Source: Limisphaerales bacterium (lineage in GTDB: Bacteria; Verrucomicrobiota; Verrucomicrobiia; Limisphaerales; SXTU01). Taken from it: a stretch of DNA of 64,000 bases. Of this stretch, positions 55,175-63,637 are shown piece after piece. A program made the position numbers and the translations under genes. The number at the start of each line of letters is the position of its first letter. The first letter of the stretch is position 1. The notes under the pieces were generated by a model, which was given only the letters and a program-made list of their open reading frames with translations, searched no databases and had not been told where the DNA came from. Location of the stretch: the NCBI GenBank assembly GCA_009773355.1, contig WRPG01000006.1:1-64000 (forward strand), written 5' to 3'.

Positions 55175-56791
55175 ATGTTTTCCCAACGTCACGGCCAGAT
55201 CAGCCGCCTGACCTTCCGGCTCCTCGCCGGAACGCTCGCGCTGTTCGCCCTCCTCACCGCGCGTGCCGCGCGGCCGGACGCCGCCGACCAGGTGTTCTTC
55301 CGCGAGGGCGTCATTCCCAAGCTGCGCATCGAGATTTCCCCGCCCGAGCTGGCCAGGCTCAACAAGGACAACCGCTCCTTCGTCCGCTGCACCATCCGCG
55401 AGGGCGACGACTTCATCTACAGCGAGGTGGGCATCCACCTGAAGGGCGCCGCAGGCAGCTTCCGCCCCGTGGGCGACCGCCCGGCGCTCACGCTCAACTT
55501 CGACAAGTTCCGCGAGAAGCAGAAGTTCCACGGCCTCGACAAGCTGCATCTCAACAACTCCGTGCAGGACGGCAGCTACCTCAACGAACATCTCGCCTCC
55601 GTGATCTTCAATGCCGGCGGCGTCCCCGCGCCCCGCGTCTCGCATGCGCGCGTCTGGCTCAATGGTCGCGACCTCGGCTTCTATGTGCTCAAGGAGGGCT
55701 TCGACTCGCAGTTCCTCGCGAACCATTTCGGCAGCAAGGCGGGCAACTTCTACGACGGCGGCTTCTGCGCGGACGTGGACCAGCGCAAAGACCGCAAGCT
55801 CGGACGCGGCACCAATGACCAAGCGGACTTGAAGGCGCTCGTCGCCGCCGCGCGCGAACCGGACCTCGCCAAGCGCGCCGAACGGCTTGACCAGACGCTG
55901 GCGATTGACCAGTTCCTCTCGCTCGTCGCGATGGAGATGATGACCGCGCACTGGGATGGCTACGCACGCAACCGCAACAACTACCGCCTCTACAACCACC
56001 CGGCGGTGAACAAGCTCGTCTTTCTCCCCTCCGGCATGGACCAGCTCTTCGGCGACCCGAACTTCCCCGTCTTCGACAGCATGGGCGGCCTCGTCACCAG
56101 CGGCCTCTGGCAGTTGCCGCAGACCAAGCTCCAGTATCGCGACCGCGTCAGCCACCTGCTCACCAACGTCTTCACCGCCGAGTTCCTCACCAACGAGATT
56201 GCCCGGGTCCACGCGCGCGTCCGCCCGGTGCTGGCGGAGATCAACGAGGGCGCGGCGAAGAACTTCGACAACACCACGCGCGACATCCAGAACCGCGTGC
56301 TCGCGCGCATCGCCGGCATCCAGAAGCAGCTTGGCATCCAGCCGATGAAGCCGGTGACGCCCGGTCCCAACGGCGTGCTCAAGCTGGCCAAGTGGCAGGC
56401 GCAGGTGGACGCCGGCGAGCCGAAGATGGCCGACGCCGCCGACCAGGCCGGCGTGAAGTCACTGGAGATCAACCTCGACAAACCCAGCCGCGTCGTCGCC
56501 TCGTGGCGTTCGCGGGTGTTGCTGGACGCGGGCAAATACCGCTTCGAGGGGAAGGTGGCGACCAAGGGCGTCGTGCCGCTGAAGGAGCCGACCGGCGAGG
56601 GCGCAGGGCTGCGCATCTCCGGCTCCTCGCGGCCCAATCAGCTCAGCGGTGACAGCGACTGGAAGAATGTCACCTTCGAGTTCGACGTGCCCGCCGCCTC
56701 CACCGAGGTCGTCCTCGTCTGCGAACTCCGCGCCGAGAAGGGCCGCGCGTGGTTCGACCTCGGCTCCCTCCAGCTTGTGCGGCAAAACTGA
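55175..56791 (+). CDS. Secreted CotH-kinase-like protein
   Basis: This 538-residue protein has a signal/anchor segment (FRLLAGTLALFALLTARA). It matches the CotH family of atypical protein kinases (spore-coat CotH): LRIEISPPELARLNKD, RPALTLNFDKFREKQKFHGL, LHLNNSVQDGSYLNEHLASV, YVLKEGFDSQFLANHFG, LVAMEMMTAHWDGYARNRNN and FLPSGMDQLFGDP. The ATP-binding Asp pair is plausible at HWDGY and GMDQL. Extracytoplasmic CotH proteins in PVC bacteria have unknown targets. A C-terminal beta domain follows from about residue 410. The ATG at 55175 is chosen over 55127 as nearer the signal segment. Confidence 0.87.
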   Translation: MFSQRHGQISRLTFRLLAGTLALFALLTARAARPDAADQVFFREGVIPKLRIEISPPELARLNKDNRSFVRCTIREGDDFIYSEVGIHLKGAAGSFRPVGDRPALTLNFDKFREKQKFHGLDKLHLNNSVQDGSYLNEHLASVIFNAGGVPAPRVSHARVWLNGRDLGFYVLKEGFDSQFLANHFGSKAGNFYDGGFCADVDQRKDRKLGRGTNDQADLKALVAAAREPDLAKRAERLDQTLAIDQFLSLVAMEMMTAHWDGYARNRNNYRLYNHPAVNKLVFLPSGMDQLFGDPNFPVFDSMGGLVTSGLWQLPQTKLQYRDRVSHLLTNVFTAEFLTNEIARVHARVRPVLAEINEGAAKNFDNTTRDIQNRVLARIAGIQKQLGIQPMKPVTPGPNGVLKLAKWQAQVDAGEPKMADAADQAGVKSLEINLDKPSRVVASWRSRVLLDAGKYRFEGKVATKGVVPLKEPTGEGAGLRISGSSRPNQLSGDSDWKNVTFEFDVPAASTEVVLVCELRAEKGRAWFDLGSLQLVRQN

Positions 56792-56834
56792 GTAGTCGCC
56801 GGCATTTGCCTGCGCGTCGGGAAACTCATCAAGC

Positions 56835-56850
56835 GCAACCTGAAGGTTGC
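56835..56850. repeat. Perfect hairpin between convergent genes
   Basis: The 16-base palindrome GCAACCTGAAGGTTGC differs only at its centre from the one at 45956-45971 (GCAACCTTCAGGTTGC). It is intergenic, between CotH and the methyltransferase gene. Confidence 0.8.
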
Positions 56851-56860
56851 GGCTACGGCT

Positions 56861-57823
56861 TCACTCCTTCACCGCGACGACGAACTGGTTCGAGGTCGCC
56901 ATTCCTAGCTTGATGCAAAGCGTGTCCAGCACGGTGAAGCCGCCGCTGAACACGATGTTCTTCAAGCTGATGTGCCGCCACGGCCAGCCGCCTTCCTCGA
57001 CGCAATCCAAGCCGAACTTCACACGCAGGCTGATGATCCAGAAGCCGATGGAGGGCAGGTAGCCGCGGTCAATGACCTTGAAGCCCGCCTCCTGCACGAG
57101 CGTCGTGAGCGAGGCTTGGTTGAACAGGTGGAAGTGGCGCGGCGTGTGGAAGCCGGCCCAGTAGGAGTTGTGGAACAGGTCGAAGTCGAGGCCGCCGACG
57201 TTGGGCGTGTCAATGACGAGGAGCGCGCCGGGCTTGAGCTTCGGGCGCAGGTTCAGCAGGGCTTGGCGCGGGTCGCGGAGATGTTCGATGAGCTGGCGCA
57301 TGAAAGCGAGGTCATAGGCATTGTCTGGCAGGCTCGCCACGTCGGCCTCGATGTTGCCCTCGCGACACTCGACGTTCAGCTCCTTCGCCAACGCGCGCGC
57401 GCGGTCGCTGAAGAGCAGGTCGAAGGCGGTGGCTTGCGCGCCGCAGTCGGCGTAGGCGTCGCGGTAGGCGGCGATGCGCTTCACGTCGCCGCAGCCGATG
57501 TCAATGAGGTTGGTGAAGCGCCGTTCGCCCCAGCGCGCGCGGAAGTCGCGGGCGTCCTTGCCCATCTTCCAGCGGATGAGCTTGCTCTTGTGGAAGAGCG
57601 GGGAGTTGGGGTTGACCGTGTAGTAGGTCGGCGGGTAGAGCGCGGCGACCTCCTCGGGCGCGGGCAGCGGGTTGAGATAGACGTGGCCGCACTTCCAGCA
57701 GCGCACGATGTCAAACTCGCCGGGGCGCGCGTGGTATTCCCGGTCGTCGGTGCGCGAGACGAGCGTCCAGCCGCGTTCGCCGCAGAGGAGACAATGGCCG
57801 TCGGTGCCGGTGGTGGAAGGCAT
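56861..57823 (-). CDS. Zinc-ribbon class I SAM-dependent methyltransferase
   Basis: This 320-residue protein begins with a zinc ribbon (C11-L-L-C14 and C42-W-K-C45). A class I methyltransferase core follows: FTNLIDIGCGDVKRIAAYRD as the SAM loop, LPDNAYDLAFMRQLIEHLRD and GALLVIDTPNVGGLDFDLF. A HFHLFNQASL segment is typical of methyltransferases acting on sugar or antibiotic precursors. The substrate is unknown. The ATG at 57823 (MPSTTGTDGHCLLCG) is chosen; an upstream ATG adds seven residues. A C-terminal hydrophobic segment (HISLKNIVFSGGFTVLDTL) may touch the membrane. Confidence 0.87.
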   Translation of the reverse strand: MPSTTGTDGHCLLCGERGWTLVSRTDDREYHARPGEFDIVRCWKCGHVYLNPLPAPEEVAALYPPTYYTVNPNSPLFHKSKLIRWKMGKDARDFRARWGERRFTNLIDIGCGDVKRIAAYRDAYADCGAQATAFDLLFSDRARALAKELNVECREGNIEADVASLPDNAYDLAFMRQLIEHLRDPRQALLNLRPKLKPGALLVIDTPNVGGLDFDLFHNSYWAGFHTPRHFHLFNQASLTTLVQEAGFKVIDRGYLPSIGFWIISLRVKFGLDCVEEGGWPWRHISLKNIVFSGGFTVLDTLCIKLGMATSNQFVVAVKE

Positions 57824-57926
57824 GGCGGGGGAAACGTCCAACATTCAACGCTCAACTTTCAACTGCCAAAGCGAGGACGGGAGCCAACCCTGAAATCTCC
57901 CGGGTGACTTGGCTGCGTAGCAGCCC

Positions 57927-58089
57927 AACAACAGTAGCCGTGGGTGAAGCGAGCCACGCGAGCGCAACCCACGGTCGGCCAGCGAAAGCACGGCCACCGA
58001 ATGTCCTACCGCTACGCGGTAGCCATTCTTGTTCACGCTAACCGTGGGTTTCGTCCGCAAAGCGGACTTCACCCACGGCTACTGTTGTT
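57927..58089. repeat. Perfect 23-bp inverted repeat in a 305-bp gap
   Basis: The arms 57927-57949 and 58067-58089 (AACAACAGTAGCCGTGGG...) are perfectly complementary over 23 bp. Inner partial pairs (GCAACCCACGGT and ACCGTGGGTT) nest inside. This element is the main content of the gap 57824-58128; no gene is seen there. Confidence 0.92.
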
Positions 58090-58128
58090 CCGGCCCCGCT
58101 GGGGCCGCCGCTGTGGTTTGCGGAGAGG

Positions 58129-58434
58129 TTAGGACGCCGATACGTGAAACAACATCGTCATCACGACTGCCCAAAGCATCAGCACGCAGCCGAAAAAGAC
58201 GGCAATCCCGTGGAAACTCACCCGCCGGAAAGTGCCGATGGGTTCGGGGCGCAGCCACAGGGCGATAACTGCGCCAAACACAAATCTCAGGCTTGTCGAA
58301 GACCAATCGAATCCCCCAATCAGCCAGAACAGAATCAGAAGCGACGCGAACACAACCGCCTTCTCCACCTGTGTCAGCGTGCGGAAGAATCCGTCACGTT
58401 GCCGGTCACCGCCTTGATTGCCTCCTGAGTCCAT
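58129..58434 (-). CDS. Small membrane protein of unknown function
   Basis: This is a 101-residue protein with a hydrophilic N terminus (about residues 1-24). It has three hydrophobic segments: VVFASLLILFWLIGG, LRFVFGAVIALWL and IAVFFGCVLMLWAVVMTMLF. It starts 6 bp after the desaturase stop, consistent with co-transcription. I do not recognise a family. The natural composition and tight spacing support a real gene. Confidence 0.65.
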   Translation of the reverse strand: MDSGGNQGGDRQRDGFFRTLTQVEKAVVFASLLILFWLIGGFDWSSTSLRFVFGAVIALWLRPEPIGTFRRVSFHGIAVFFGCVLMLWAVVMTMLFHVSAS

Positions 58435-58440
58435 GATCGC

Positions 58441-59403
58441 TCAAGCTGGCTTCGCCGCCCCATGCGCCACCTTCGGCTCCGCGTTGATCATCTCCCACAG
58501 CACGGCGAGGTAGCTGCGGCGGATGGGTTGGAGGTAGCCGGGTTCGTTTTCCTGAAGGAGCTTCGAGAGCTTGCGGAGGTTGTAGAAGGGCACGCCGAAC
58601 TGCGCGTGGTGCGCGAGGTGGGTGTCGAAGCCGAAGGGCGCGATGAGGTAGGCCTCCAGAAACGTCGCCTCGATGTCCACGGTGGCCTGCTCCAGGTCGT
58701 CGAGCGGCGCGGGGTCGGTCGTGTGCAGAAACCAGTAGCCGTGCTCGACGAAGATGCGGACCTCGTCGAGGAGCTGCGCGATGAGCACCAGCGGCGCGAG
58801 CCAGTGCGTGAAGTAGGCCCACCAGTGGAATTGCGTGGCGAACAGCGCGAAGAGCGCGGCCTGCCCGACGAGGATGAGGCCGAGTTGCACCCAGTCGCGC
58901 TCGGTCTCGATGGTCTTGCTGCCGAACTGCGCGCGCGTGGTGAACTTGCGGATGACCTTGCGGAAGAGCGAGACGACCACGCCGGTGAGCAGCGCCCACG
59001 CGCGCGGCAGGCCGGGCTTCACGCGCAGCGGCGGGCTGTAGAGCGGGGCATCCACGTCCTCGCCGATCTTCTGCGGGGACTTGTGGTGCTGGAGGTGGGA
59101 CTTCCGGTAGAGGAGGAAGTTCATGCCCAGCAAGCCGCTCAGGCCCTTGCCGACGGCTTCGTTGACCTCGACGGGGAAGAAGAGGTTTTTGTGCGTCGCC
59201 TCATGGATGGCCATGACGAGGCGATACTGCATGAAGCCGATGACGACAAAGGCCGCGACCCAGACCGGCCAGAGCGGCCAGAGCTTCATCGCCACGAGCG
59301 CGAGCGCGAGGATGCCGACGGTGGAACCGACGTGGAGCGCGACGGGCAGATTGCGCCGGTCCTCGCGCAATTCCTTAACTTTATCGAGCGTTTCTTTCGT
59401 CAT
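58441..59403 (-). CDS. Membrane fatty acid desaturase
   Basis: This 320-residue membrane di-iron desaturase has His boxes HEATH, HLQHH and HLAHH. It has hydrophobic segments around LPVALHVGSTVGILALALVA, PVWVAAFVVIGFMQYRLVM and FTHWLAPLVLIAQLL. Such enzymes introduce double bonds into lipid acyl chains or hydroxylate related lipids. The ATG at 59403 (MTKETLDKVKEL) is chosen; the 35-residue upstream extension is not family-like. It is the first gene of a two-gene unit with the small membrane protein. Confidence 0.9.
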   Translation of the reverse strand: MTKETLDKVKELREDRRNLPVALHVGSTVGILALALVAMKLWPLWPVWVAAFVVIGFMQYRLVMAIHEATHKNLFFPVEVNEAVGKGLSGLLGMNFLLYRKSHLQHHKSPQKIGEDVDAPLYSPPLRVKPGLPRAWALLTGVVVSLFRKVIRKFTTRAQFGSKTIETERDWVQLGLILVGQAALFALFATQFHWWAYFTHWLAPLVLIAQLLDEVRIFVEHGYWFLHTTDPAPLDDLEQATVDIEATFLEAYLIAPFGFDTHLAHHAQFGVPFYNLRKLSKLLQENEPGYLQPIRRSYLAVLWEMINAEPKVAHGAAKPA

Positions 59404-59498
59404 GCGAGCGCCTGAAGCCGCAGACAAAACATAGCCCGCGACCCGCATGAGGCGAGTCTTTTGTTGGCGGAGGAATGGCGCAGATTGCTGCCGGATGC

Positions 59499-59563
59499 AG
59501 CTCGACATTCCAGTATCAAGCCATGACAGCGGTGCCTTCGACTCGACATTGGAATGTCGAGCT
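59499..59563. repeat. Intergenic inverted repeat with nested palindrome
   Basis: The arms AGCTCGACATTCCA (59499-59512) and TGGAATGTCGAGCT (59550-59563) are perfectly complementary. The right arm is itself part of a palindrome, CTCGACATTGGAATGTCGAG. It lies in the 180-bp gap between the DUF2934 and desaturase genes. Confidence 0.88.
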
Positions 59564-59583
59564 ACTCTGGCGGCGGCGCGGCC

Positions 59584-59967
59584 TTAGTTCCGGGCCAGCG
59601 CCTTGCGGGCGGAGACGGAGCCGTTCGCCTTGCGCGCGGCGGGCTTGGCCACGGAGACCGGCTTCACGGCGACGTCACGGGACGCGGCGGCGAGCTTGGT
59701 GGTCTTCGGCGCAGCGGCCTTCGGGGCAGCCGGCGTGATGGCGCGGGCGGTGGAGAGCTTGGGAGCGGCGGTGGTCTGCGGCGGCCAGGTGCGGGCGGCC
59801 TTGGCGGCGGCGGCGGCCTGCTGCTGGCGGGTCAGGCGGAGCTGGGCCTCGGCCTGAAGCCAGTAGGTTTGCTCGCGGCCCGACTGGCGGCCTTCCTTCT
59901 CCCAAATCAGGAAGGCGTGCAGGGCGATTTCGTCGTGGGTGGGCAGGGCGGTGTTCAACTCGTTCAT
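59584..59967 (-). CDS. DUF2934 domain protein with basic Ala/Pro-rich tail
   Basis: From the ATG at 59967 the protein has 127 residues. Residues about 12-44 are a DUF2934 motif (DEIALHAFLIWEKEGRQSGR ... WLQAEAQL). The remainder is low-complexity Ala/Lys/Pro/Thr-rich, like histone-H1-type tails. DUF2934 proteins are small, mostly uncharacterised and frequent in Acidobacteria, Proteobacteria and Verrucomicrobiota. The basic tail suggests nucleic-acid contact (inference). The upstream in-frame ATG at 60015 gives a 16-residue extension without support. Confidence 0.78.
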   Translation of the reverse strand: MNELNTALPTHDEIALHAFLIWEKEGRQSGREQTYWLQAEAQLRLTRQQQAAAAAKAARTWPPQTTAAPKLSTARAITPAAPKAAAPKTTKLAAASRDVAVKPVSVAKPAARKANGSVSARKALARN

Positions 59968-60279
59968 GGCAGTGTGCTCGTTTGCTGGTTCAAGACGCCA
60001 TTGCTGGCGGTTCAAAGCGGACGGAGCCTCGTTGCCCAGCCGGTGCCAACCGTAAAGGCACGCATCGGTGCCGGTCGGGTGCGGGGAAATCCATCCGTGC
60101 GAAAGCGCCCAAGGGCGCAGCGCGGGTGTTAGGTAGGAGAAAGCGCGGGCGGTGTCAAGTCTCGCGAAACGGTCCGCGCAACGGCAGTCGCAAAGCGGCC
60201 CGCCCGCAGGCCGGCGTTGGCTGCGACCGGGCGCAAATGGCTTGTGACCGTTCTGTGCGCCGCGCTACGTTGACCGCAC
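59968..60279. other. 312-bp intergenic region between divergent genes
   Basis: No convincing gene, RNA or repeat pair is seen. It must hold the promoters for the DUF2934 gene (minus) and the NusG-like gene (plus), but no clear -35/-10 pair is recognisable. Confidence 0.5.
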
Positions 60280-60816
60280 ATGAGTGACGGTTCGGAAGCC
60301 GCGCCGGCCTGGTTTTGCGTGCGGTCGCAGATCAAGCACGAGCACATCGCCGCCGGCCACTTGCAACAGTTGCCCGGCGTGGACGTGTTCTGTCCGCGCG
60401 TGCGCTTCCAGCGCGCGACCCGGCGCGGCAAGGTGTGGTTCACCGAGGCGATGTTTCCGAACTACCTCTTCGCGCACTTCGAGTTGCGAAACCTGCGCCT
60501 CATCAAGGCCGCGCACGGCGTCGCGGGCGTCGTCCACTTCGGCGACTACTTCGCGCCCGTGCCGGACGAGATCATCACCGACCTCCGCACGCGATTGGAT
60601 GAAACCGACCTGAAAGTATTTCCCGACGCGGTGCAGCCGGGCGACGAGGTCGTCATCGCGGACGGCACGTTCATGGGCATCACGGCGGTAGTGCAACGGT
60701 TGATGCCCGCGAAGGACCGCGTGCGTGTGCTGCTCGAATTCCTTGGCCGCCCAGTGGAAACCGAACTCGCCTCCGCCAGCCTCGTCAAAACCGGCGTGAA
60801 CCCGCGCCTCGACTAA
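60280..60816 (+). CDS. NusG-family specialised antiterminator (RfaH/LoaP-like)
   Basis: This is a 178-residue NusG paralogue with an N-terminal NGN domain (WFCVRSQIKHEHIAAGHLQQ, FCPRVRFQRATRRGKVW, EAMFPNYLFAHFELRNLRLI) and a C-terminal KOW domain from about residue 120 (QPGDEVVIADGTFMGITAVV). Specialised NusG paralogues such as RfaH and UpxY load on particular operons, typically for surface polysaccharides, and prevent premature termination. It starts 8 bp ahead of a DegT-type sugar aminotransferase, which fits that role. No ops-like recruitment site was recognised upstream. General NusG would normally sit next to secE/rplK, which are absent here. Confidence 0.85.
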   Translation: MSDGSEAAPAWFCVRSQIKHEHIAAGHLQQLPGVDVFCPRVRFQRATRRGKVWFTEAMFPNYLFAHFELRNLRLIKAAHGVAGVVHFGDYFAPVPDEIITDLRTRLDETDLKVFPDAVQPGDEVVIADGTFMGITAVVQRLMPAKDRVRVLLEFLGRPVETELASASLVKTGVNPRLD

Positions 60817-60824
60817 CCTGCTCC

Positions 60825-61958
60825 ATGGCCGTTCCTCTCTTCGACATCAAACCTCAGAACCACGCCCTCGCCACCGAGCTGCAAGCCGCCTTCGCGCGCG
60901 TGCTGGCGTCGGGCCAGTTCATCCTCGGCCCCGAGGTGCAGAACTTCGAGCGCCAGTGCGCGGAGTATCTGGGCGTGAAGCACGCGCTGGGCGTGTCGTC
61001 GGGCACCGACGCCATCCTGCTCGCGCTCATGGCGCTGGGCATCGGGCCGGGCGACGAGGTGATCTGTCCGAGCTTCACGTTCTTCGCCACCGCCGGCTGT
61101 GTCACACGCACGGGTGCGAAGCCGGTCTTCTGCGATGTCCAAGCCGACACGTTCAACCTCGACGTGGCCGACGCCGCGCGCCGCATCACGCCGCGCACCA
61201 AGGCCATCATGCCGGTGCATCTCTACGGCCAGGCGGCGGACATGACGGCGTTGAACGAGCTTGCACGGCAGCACGGCATCAAGGTCATCGAGGACGCCTG
61301 CCAGGCCGTGGGGGCGACGCAGGGCGGCAAACACGTCGGCAGCCTCGGCGACTTCGGCGCGTTCAGCTTTTTCCCGACGAAGAATCTCGGCGCGTTCGGC
61401 GACGCCGGTCTGCTCACCACGAACGACGACTCGCTCGCCCGGCAGGCCACGCTGCTGCGCAACCACGGCGCGCACCCGAAGTATTACCACCAGTTCGTCG
61501 GCGGGAACTTCCGGCTCGACGCCGTGCAAGCCGCGCTGCTCGCCGTGAAGCTGCCGCTGCTGGACGACTTCGCGCGGAAGCGGACGGCGAACGCGGCGCG
61601 CTACACTGAACACTTCGCCCGGCTGCCCGGCGTCGGCACGCGGCTCCTCCTCCCGACGGCCTGGCCCGGCAACGGCCACACTTGGAACCAATACACACTC
61701 CGCCTGCCCGGCGCGGGCCGGCGCGAGGCGCTGCGCGAGTGGCTCGCCGCGCGGCAGATCGGGACGGAGATTTACTATCCGGTGCCGCTCCACGCGCAGG
61801 CGTGCTTCGCGGCGGTCGGCCAGACGGACGCGGACTTGCCGGTCTCCGCCCGGCTCGCGGGCGAGGTCCTGAGCATCCCCATCTTCCCGGAGTTGACGCT
61901 GGCGCAGCAGGACGAGGTGATCGCGGCGGTCGGTGATTTTTTGGCGGCGGGGAAGTAG
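60825..61958 (+). CDS. DegT/DnrJ/EryC1/StrS-family PLP aminotransferase
   Basis: This 377-residue aminotransferase converts a nucleotide-linked keto-sugar to an amino-sugar with pyridoxal phosphate. Blocks are LASGQFILGPEVQNFERQCA, GVSSGTDAILLALMALGIGP, IMPVHLYGQAADM, IEDACQAVGATQGG and the PLP Lys in FFPTKNLGAFGDAGLL (near residue 186). The family acts in O-antigen, exopolysaccharide and glycosylation pathways. It follows the NusG-like gene by 8 bp, so the two are coupled. Other sugar-pathway genes are not adjacent downstream. Confidence 0.93.
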   Translation: MAVPLFDIKPQNHALATELQAAFARVLASGQFILGPEVQNFERQCAEYLGVKHALGVSSGTDAILLALMALGIGPGDEVICPSFTFFATAGCVTRTGAKPVFCDVQADTFNLDVADAARRITPRTKAIMPVHLYGQAADMTALNELARQHGIKVIEDACQAVGATQGGKHVGSLGDFGAFSFFPTKNLGAFGDAGLLTTNDDSLARQATLLRNHGAHPKYYHQFVGGNFRLDAVQAALLAVKLPLLDDFARKRTANAARYTEHFARLPGVGTRLLLPTAWPGNGHTWNQYTLRLPGAGRREALREWLAARQIGTEIYYPVPLHAQACFAAVGQTDADLPVSARLAGEVLSIPIFPELTLAQQDEVIAAVGDFLAAGK

Positions 61959-62041
61959 CAGCGCGCCGCTCCGCCGTTGAATTCATGCTGGCGGAACCAA
62001 GTCCTTACCCCTCGTTCGCTACCGACAACCCTGATTATCCC

Positions 62042-62983
62042 ATGAAGACATTCCGTCCCGTTTTGGCTTTCCTCGCAACGCTGGCGTTGGCCGCCGCCGC
62101 CCAGGCCGCGCCCAAGTCCGTGCTCGTCGTCACCACCACCACGGGCTTCCGGCACAGCTCGATTGAGGTGGCCGAGAAGGTCATCGCCCAGCTCGGCGAG
62201 CAGAGCGGCGCGTTCACCGTGGATTACGCGCGCGTCACGCCGCCGAGCGTCCCCCGCAAGCCCAACGCGCCCAAGGCCACCGGCGACGAGAAGAAGGACA
62301 GCGCCGCGAAGAAACGCTACGACGAGGAGCTGGCGAAGTATCAGGCCGACGAGCCGAGGATCAAGGACTTGACCAAGAAGTATGCCGACGACCAGAAACG
62401 CGTGCTGGCCGAAAAGATGTCCGCCGAGGCGCTGAAGAAATACGACGCCATCATCTTCGCCAACACCACCGGCGACCTGCCGCTGCCGGACCGGGAGGCG
62501 TTCATCAAGTGGGTCGAGTCCGGCAAGGGCTTCTGCGCCATGCACTCCGGCTCGGACACCTTCCACGGCTTCCGGCCTTACGTGGAGATGCTCGGCGGTG
62601 AGTTCCGCACGCACGGCCCGCAGGTCACGGTGACGGCGGTGAACAAGGCGCCGCAGCATCCGGCGACGAAGCACCTGCCCGCGCGCTGGGAAATCTTCGA
62701 CGAGATTTACGAGTTCAAGAGCCACGAGCAGGGCGGCGTCAAGGAGCTGCTCTCGATGGACCAGCACCCGCACACGAAGGCTCCCGGCTACAACGGCATG
62801 TCCTGGTATCGCAACGTCGGCAAGGGCCGCGTCTTCTACACCTCGCTCGGCCACCGCGAGGACATGTGGGATCCCGCGTGGAAGGACGGCGGCGGCAACC
62901 GCAAGAACCCGCCCGCCATCGCGCTCGCCTACCAGCAGCACATCCTCGGCGGCATCAAGTGGGCGCTGGGCCTGGAGAAGTAA
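62042..62983 (+). CDS. Secreted ThuA-like domain protein (second copy)
   Basis: This is a 313-residue ThuA-like protein with a signal peptide (FRPVLAFLATLALAAAAQAA). Core blocks are VLVVTTTTGFRHSSIEVAEK, YDAIIFANTTGDLPLPDREA, GFCAMHSGSDTFHGF and YRNVGKGRVFYTSLGHREDM. A Lys/Glu-rich helical insert (about residues 80-130) is absent from the copy at 3142. The ATG at 62042 is chosen as the signal-peptide start. It is followed by a DUF1080 gene across a 42-bp gap made of octamer repeat. ThuA-like plus DUF1080 is a common PVC pairing linked to disaccharide metabolism. Confidence 0.88.
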   Translation: MKTFRPVLAFLATLALAAAAQAAPKSVLVVTTTTGFRHSSIEVAEKVIAQLGEQSGAFTVDYARVTPPSVPRKPNAPKATGDEKKDSAAKKRYDEELAKYQADEPRIKDLTKKYADDQKRVLAEKMSAEALKKYDAIIFANTTGDLPLPDREAFIKWVESGKGFCAMHSGSDTFHGFRPYVEMLGGEFRTHGPQVTVTAVNKAPQHPATKHLPARWEIFDEIYEFKSHEQGGVKELLSMDQHPHTKAPGYNGMSWYRNVGKGRVFYTSLGHREDMWDPAWKDGGGNRKNPPAIALAYQQHILGGIKWALGLEK

Positions 62984-63023
62984 CCCTCTCATCTGCTCAC
63001 TTTCCCACTCTCACACTTTCACA
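62984..63023. repeat. Octamer array filling the ThuA-DUF1080 gap
   Basis: Five 8-base units (CCCTCTCA, TCTGCTCA, CTTTCCCA, CTCTCACA, CTTTCACA) run from the base after the ThuA stop to within 2 bases of the next ATG, leaving no recognisable Shine-Dalgarno site. No facing arm is present. Confidence 0.88.
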
Positions 63024-63025
63024 CC

Positions 63026-63637
63026 ATGCGCCTTCTTCCTCTCCTCACCGCCCTCGCGCTCGCCATCACCACTTTCGCCGCCGACAAGGAAGCCGGCTTC
63101 AAGCCCCTCTTCAACGGCAAGGACACCGCCGGCTGGAAGCTCCGTCGCGCCACCGGCCACAATTCTTGGACCGTCGAGAACGGCGTCCTCAAGAACACCG
63201 TGAACAAGGGCGAGCACGGCACCGACCTCGTCACCGAGCAGAAGTATTGGAACTTCACCGTGCGCTACGAGTTCCAGGTGCCCGACGGCTCGAACAGCGG
63301 CTTCTACCTGCGCGGCCGGCACGAGCTTCAGATCCTCGGCGACTTCAAGAGCGGCAAGCCCGGCAAGCAGGGCAACGGCGCGATCTACAACCAGACCGCG
63401 CCCGCTGAGTTCGCCAGCAAACCCGGCGGCGAGTGGCAGACCTGCGAGGCCACGATCATCGGCAACAAGATCACCGTCACGCTCAACGGGAAGAAGATCC
63501 ACGACGCCGTCGAGTGCAACGTCGCCACCGGCAGCGAGATTGACAAGAACGTGACCGAGCCAGGCCCGATCTTCCTGCAAGGCGACCACGGCACCGTCTG
63601 GTTCCGGAACATGCGGATCAAGGAACTGGCGAAATGA
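63026..63637 (+). CDS. Secreted DUF1080 (3-keto-disaccharide hydrolase-type) protein
   Basis: This is a 203-residue protein with a signal peptide (LLPLLTALALAITTFAA) and a DUF1080 beta-sandwich fold: FKPLFNGKDTAGWKL, NFTVRYEFQVPDGSNSGFYL, RGRHELQILGDF, CEATIIGNKITVTLNGKKI and IFLQGDHGTVWFRNMRIKEL. Members of this fold include 3-keto-glucoside/disaccharide hydrolases, which act on sugars first oxidised at C3. That would match the oxidative PVC cytochromes in this window, but the link is inference. All conserved strands are present and the end is intact. Confidence 0.9.
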   Translation: MRLLPLLTALALAITTFAADKEAGFKPLFNGKDTAGWKLRRATGHNSWTVENGVLKNTVNKGEHGTDLVTEQKYWNFTVRYEFQVPDGSNSGFYLRGRHELQILGDFKSGKPGKQGNGAIYNQTAPAEFASKPGGEWQTCEATIIGNKITVTLNGKKIHDAVECNVATGSEIDKNVTEPGPIFLQGDHGTVWFRNMRIKELAK

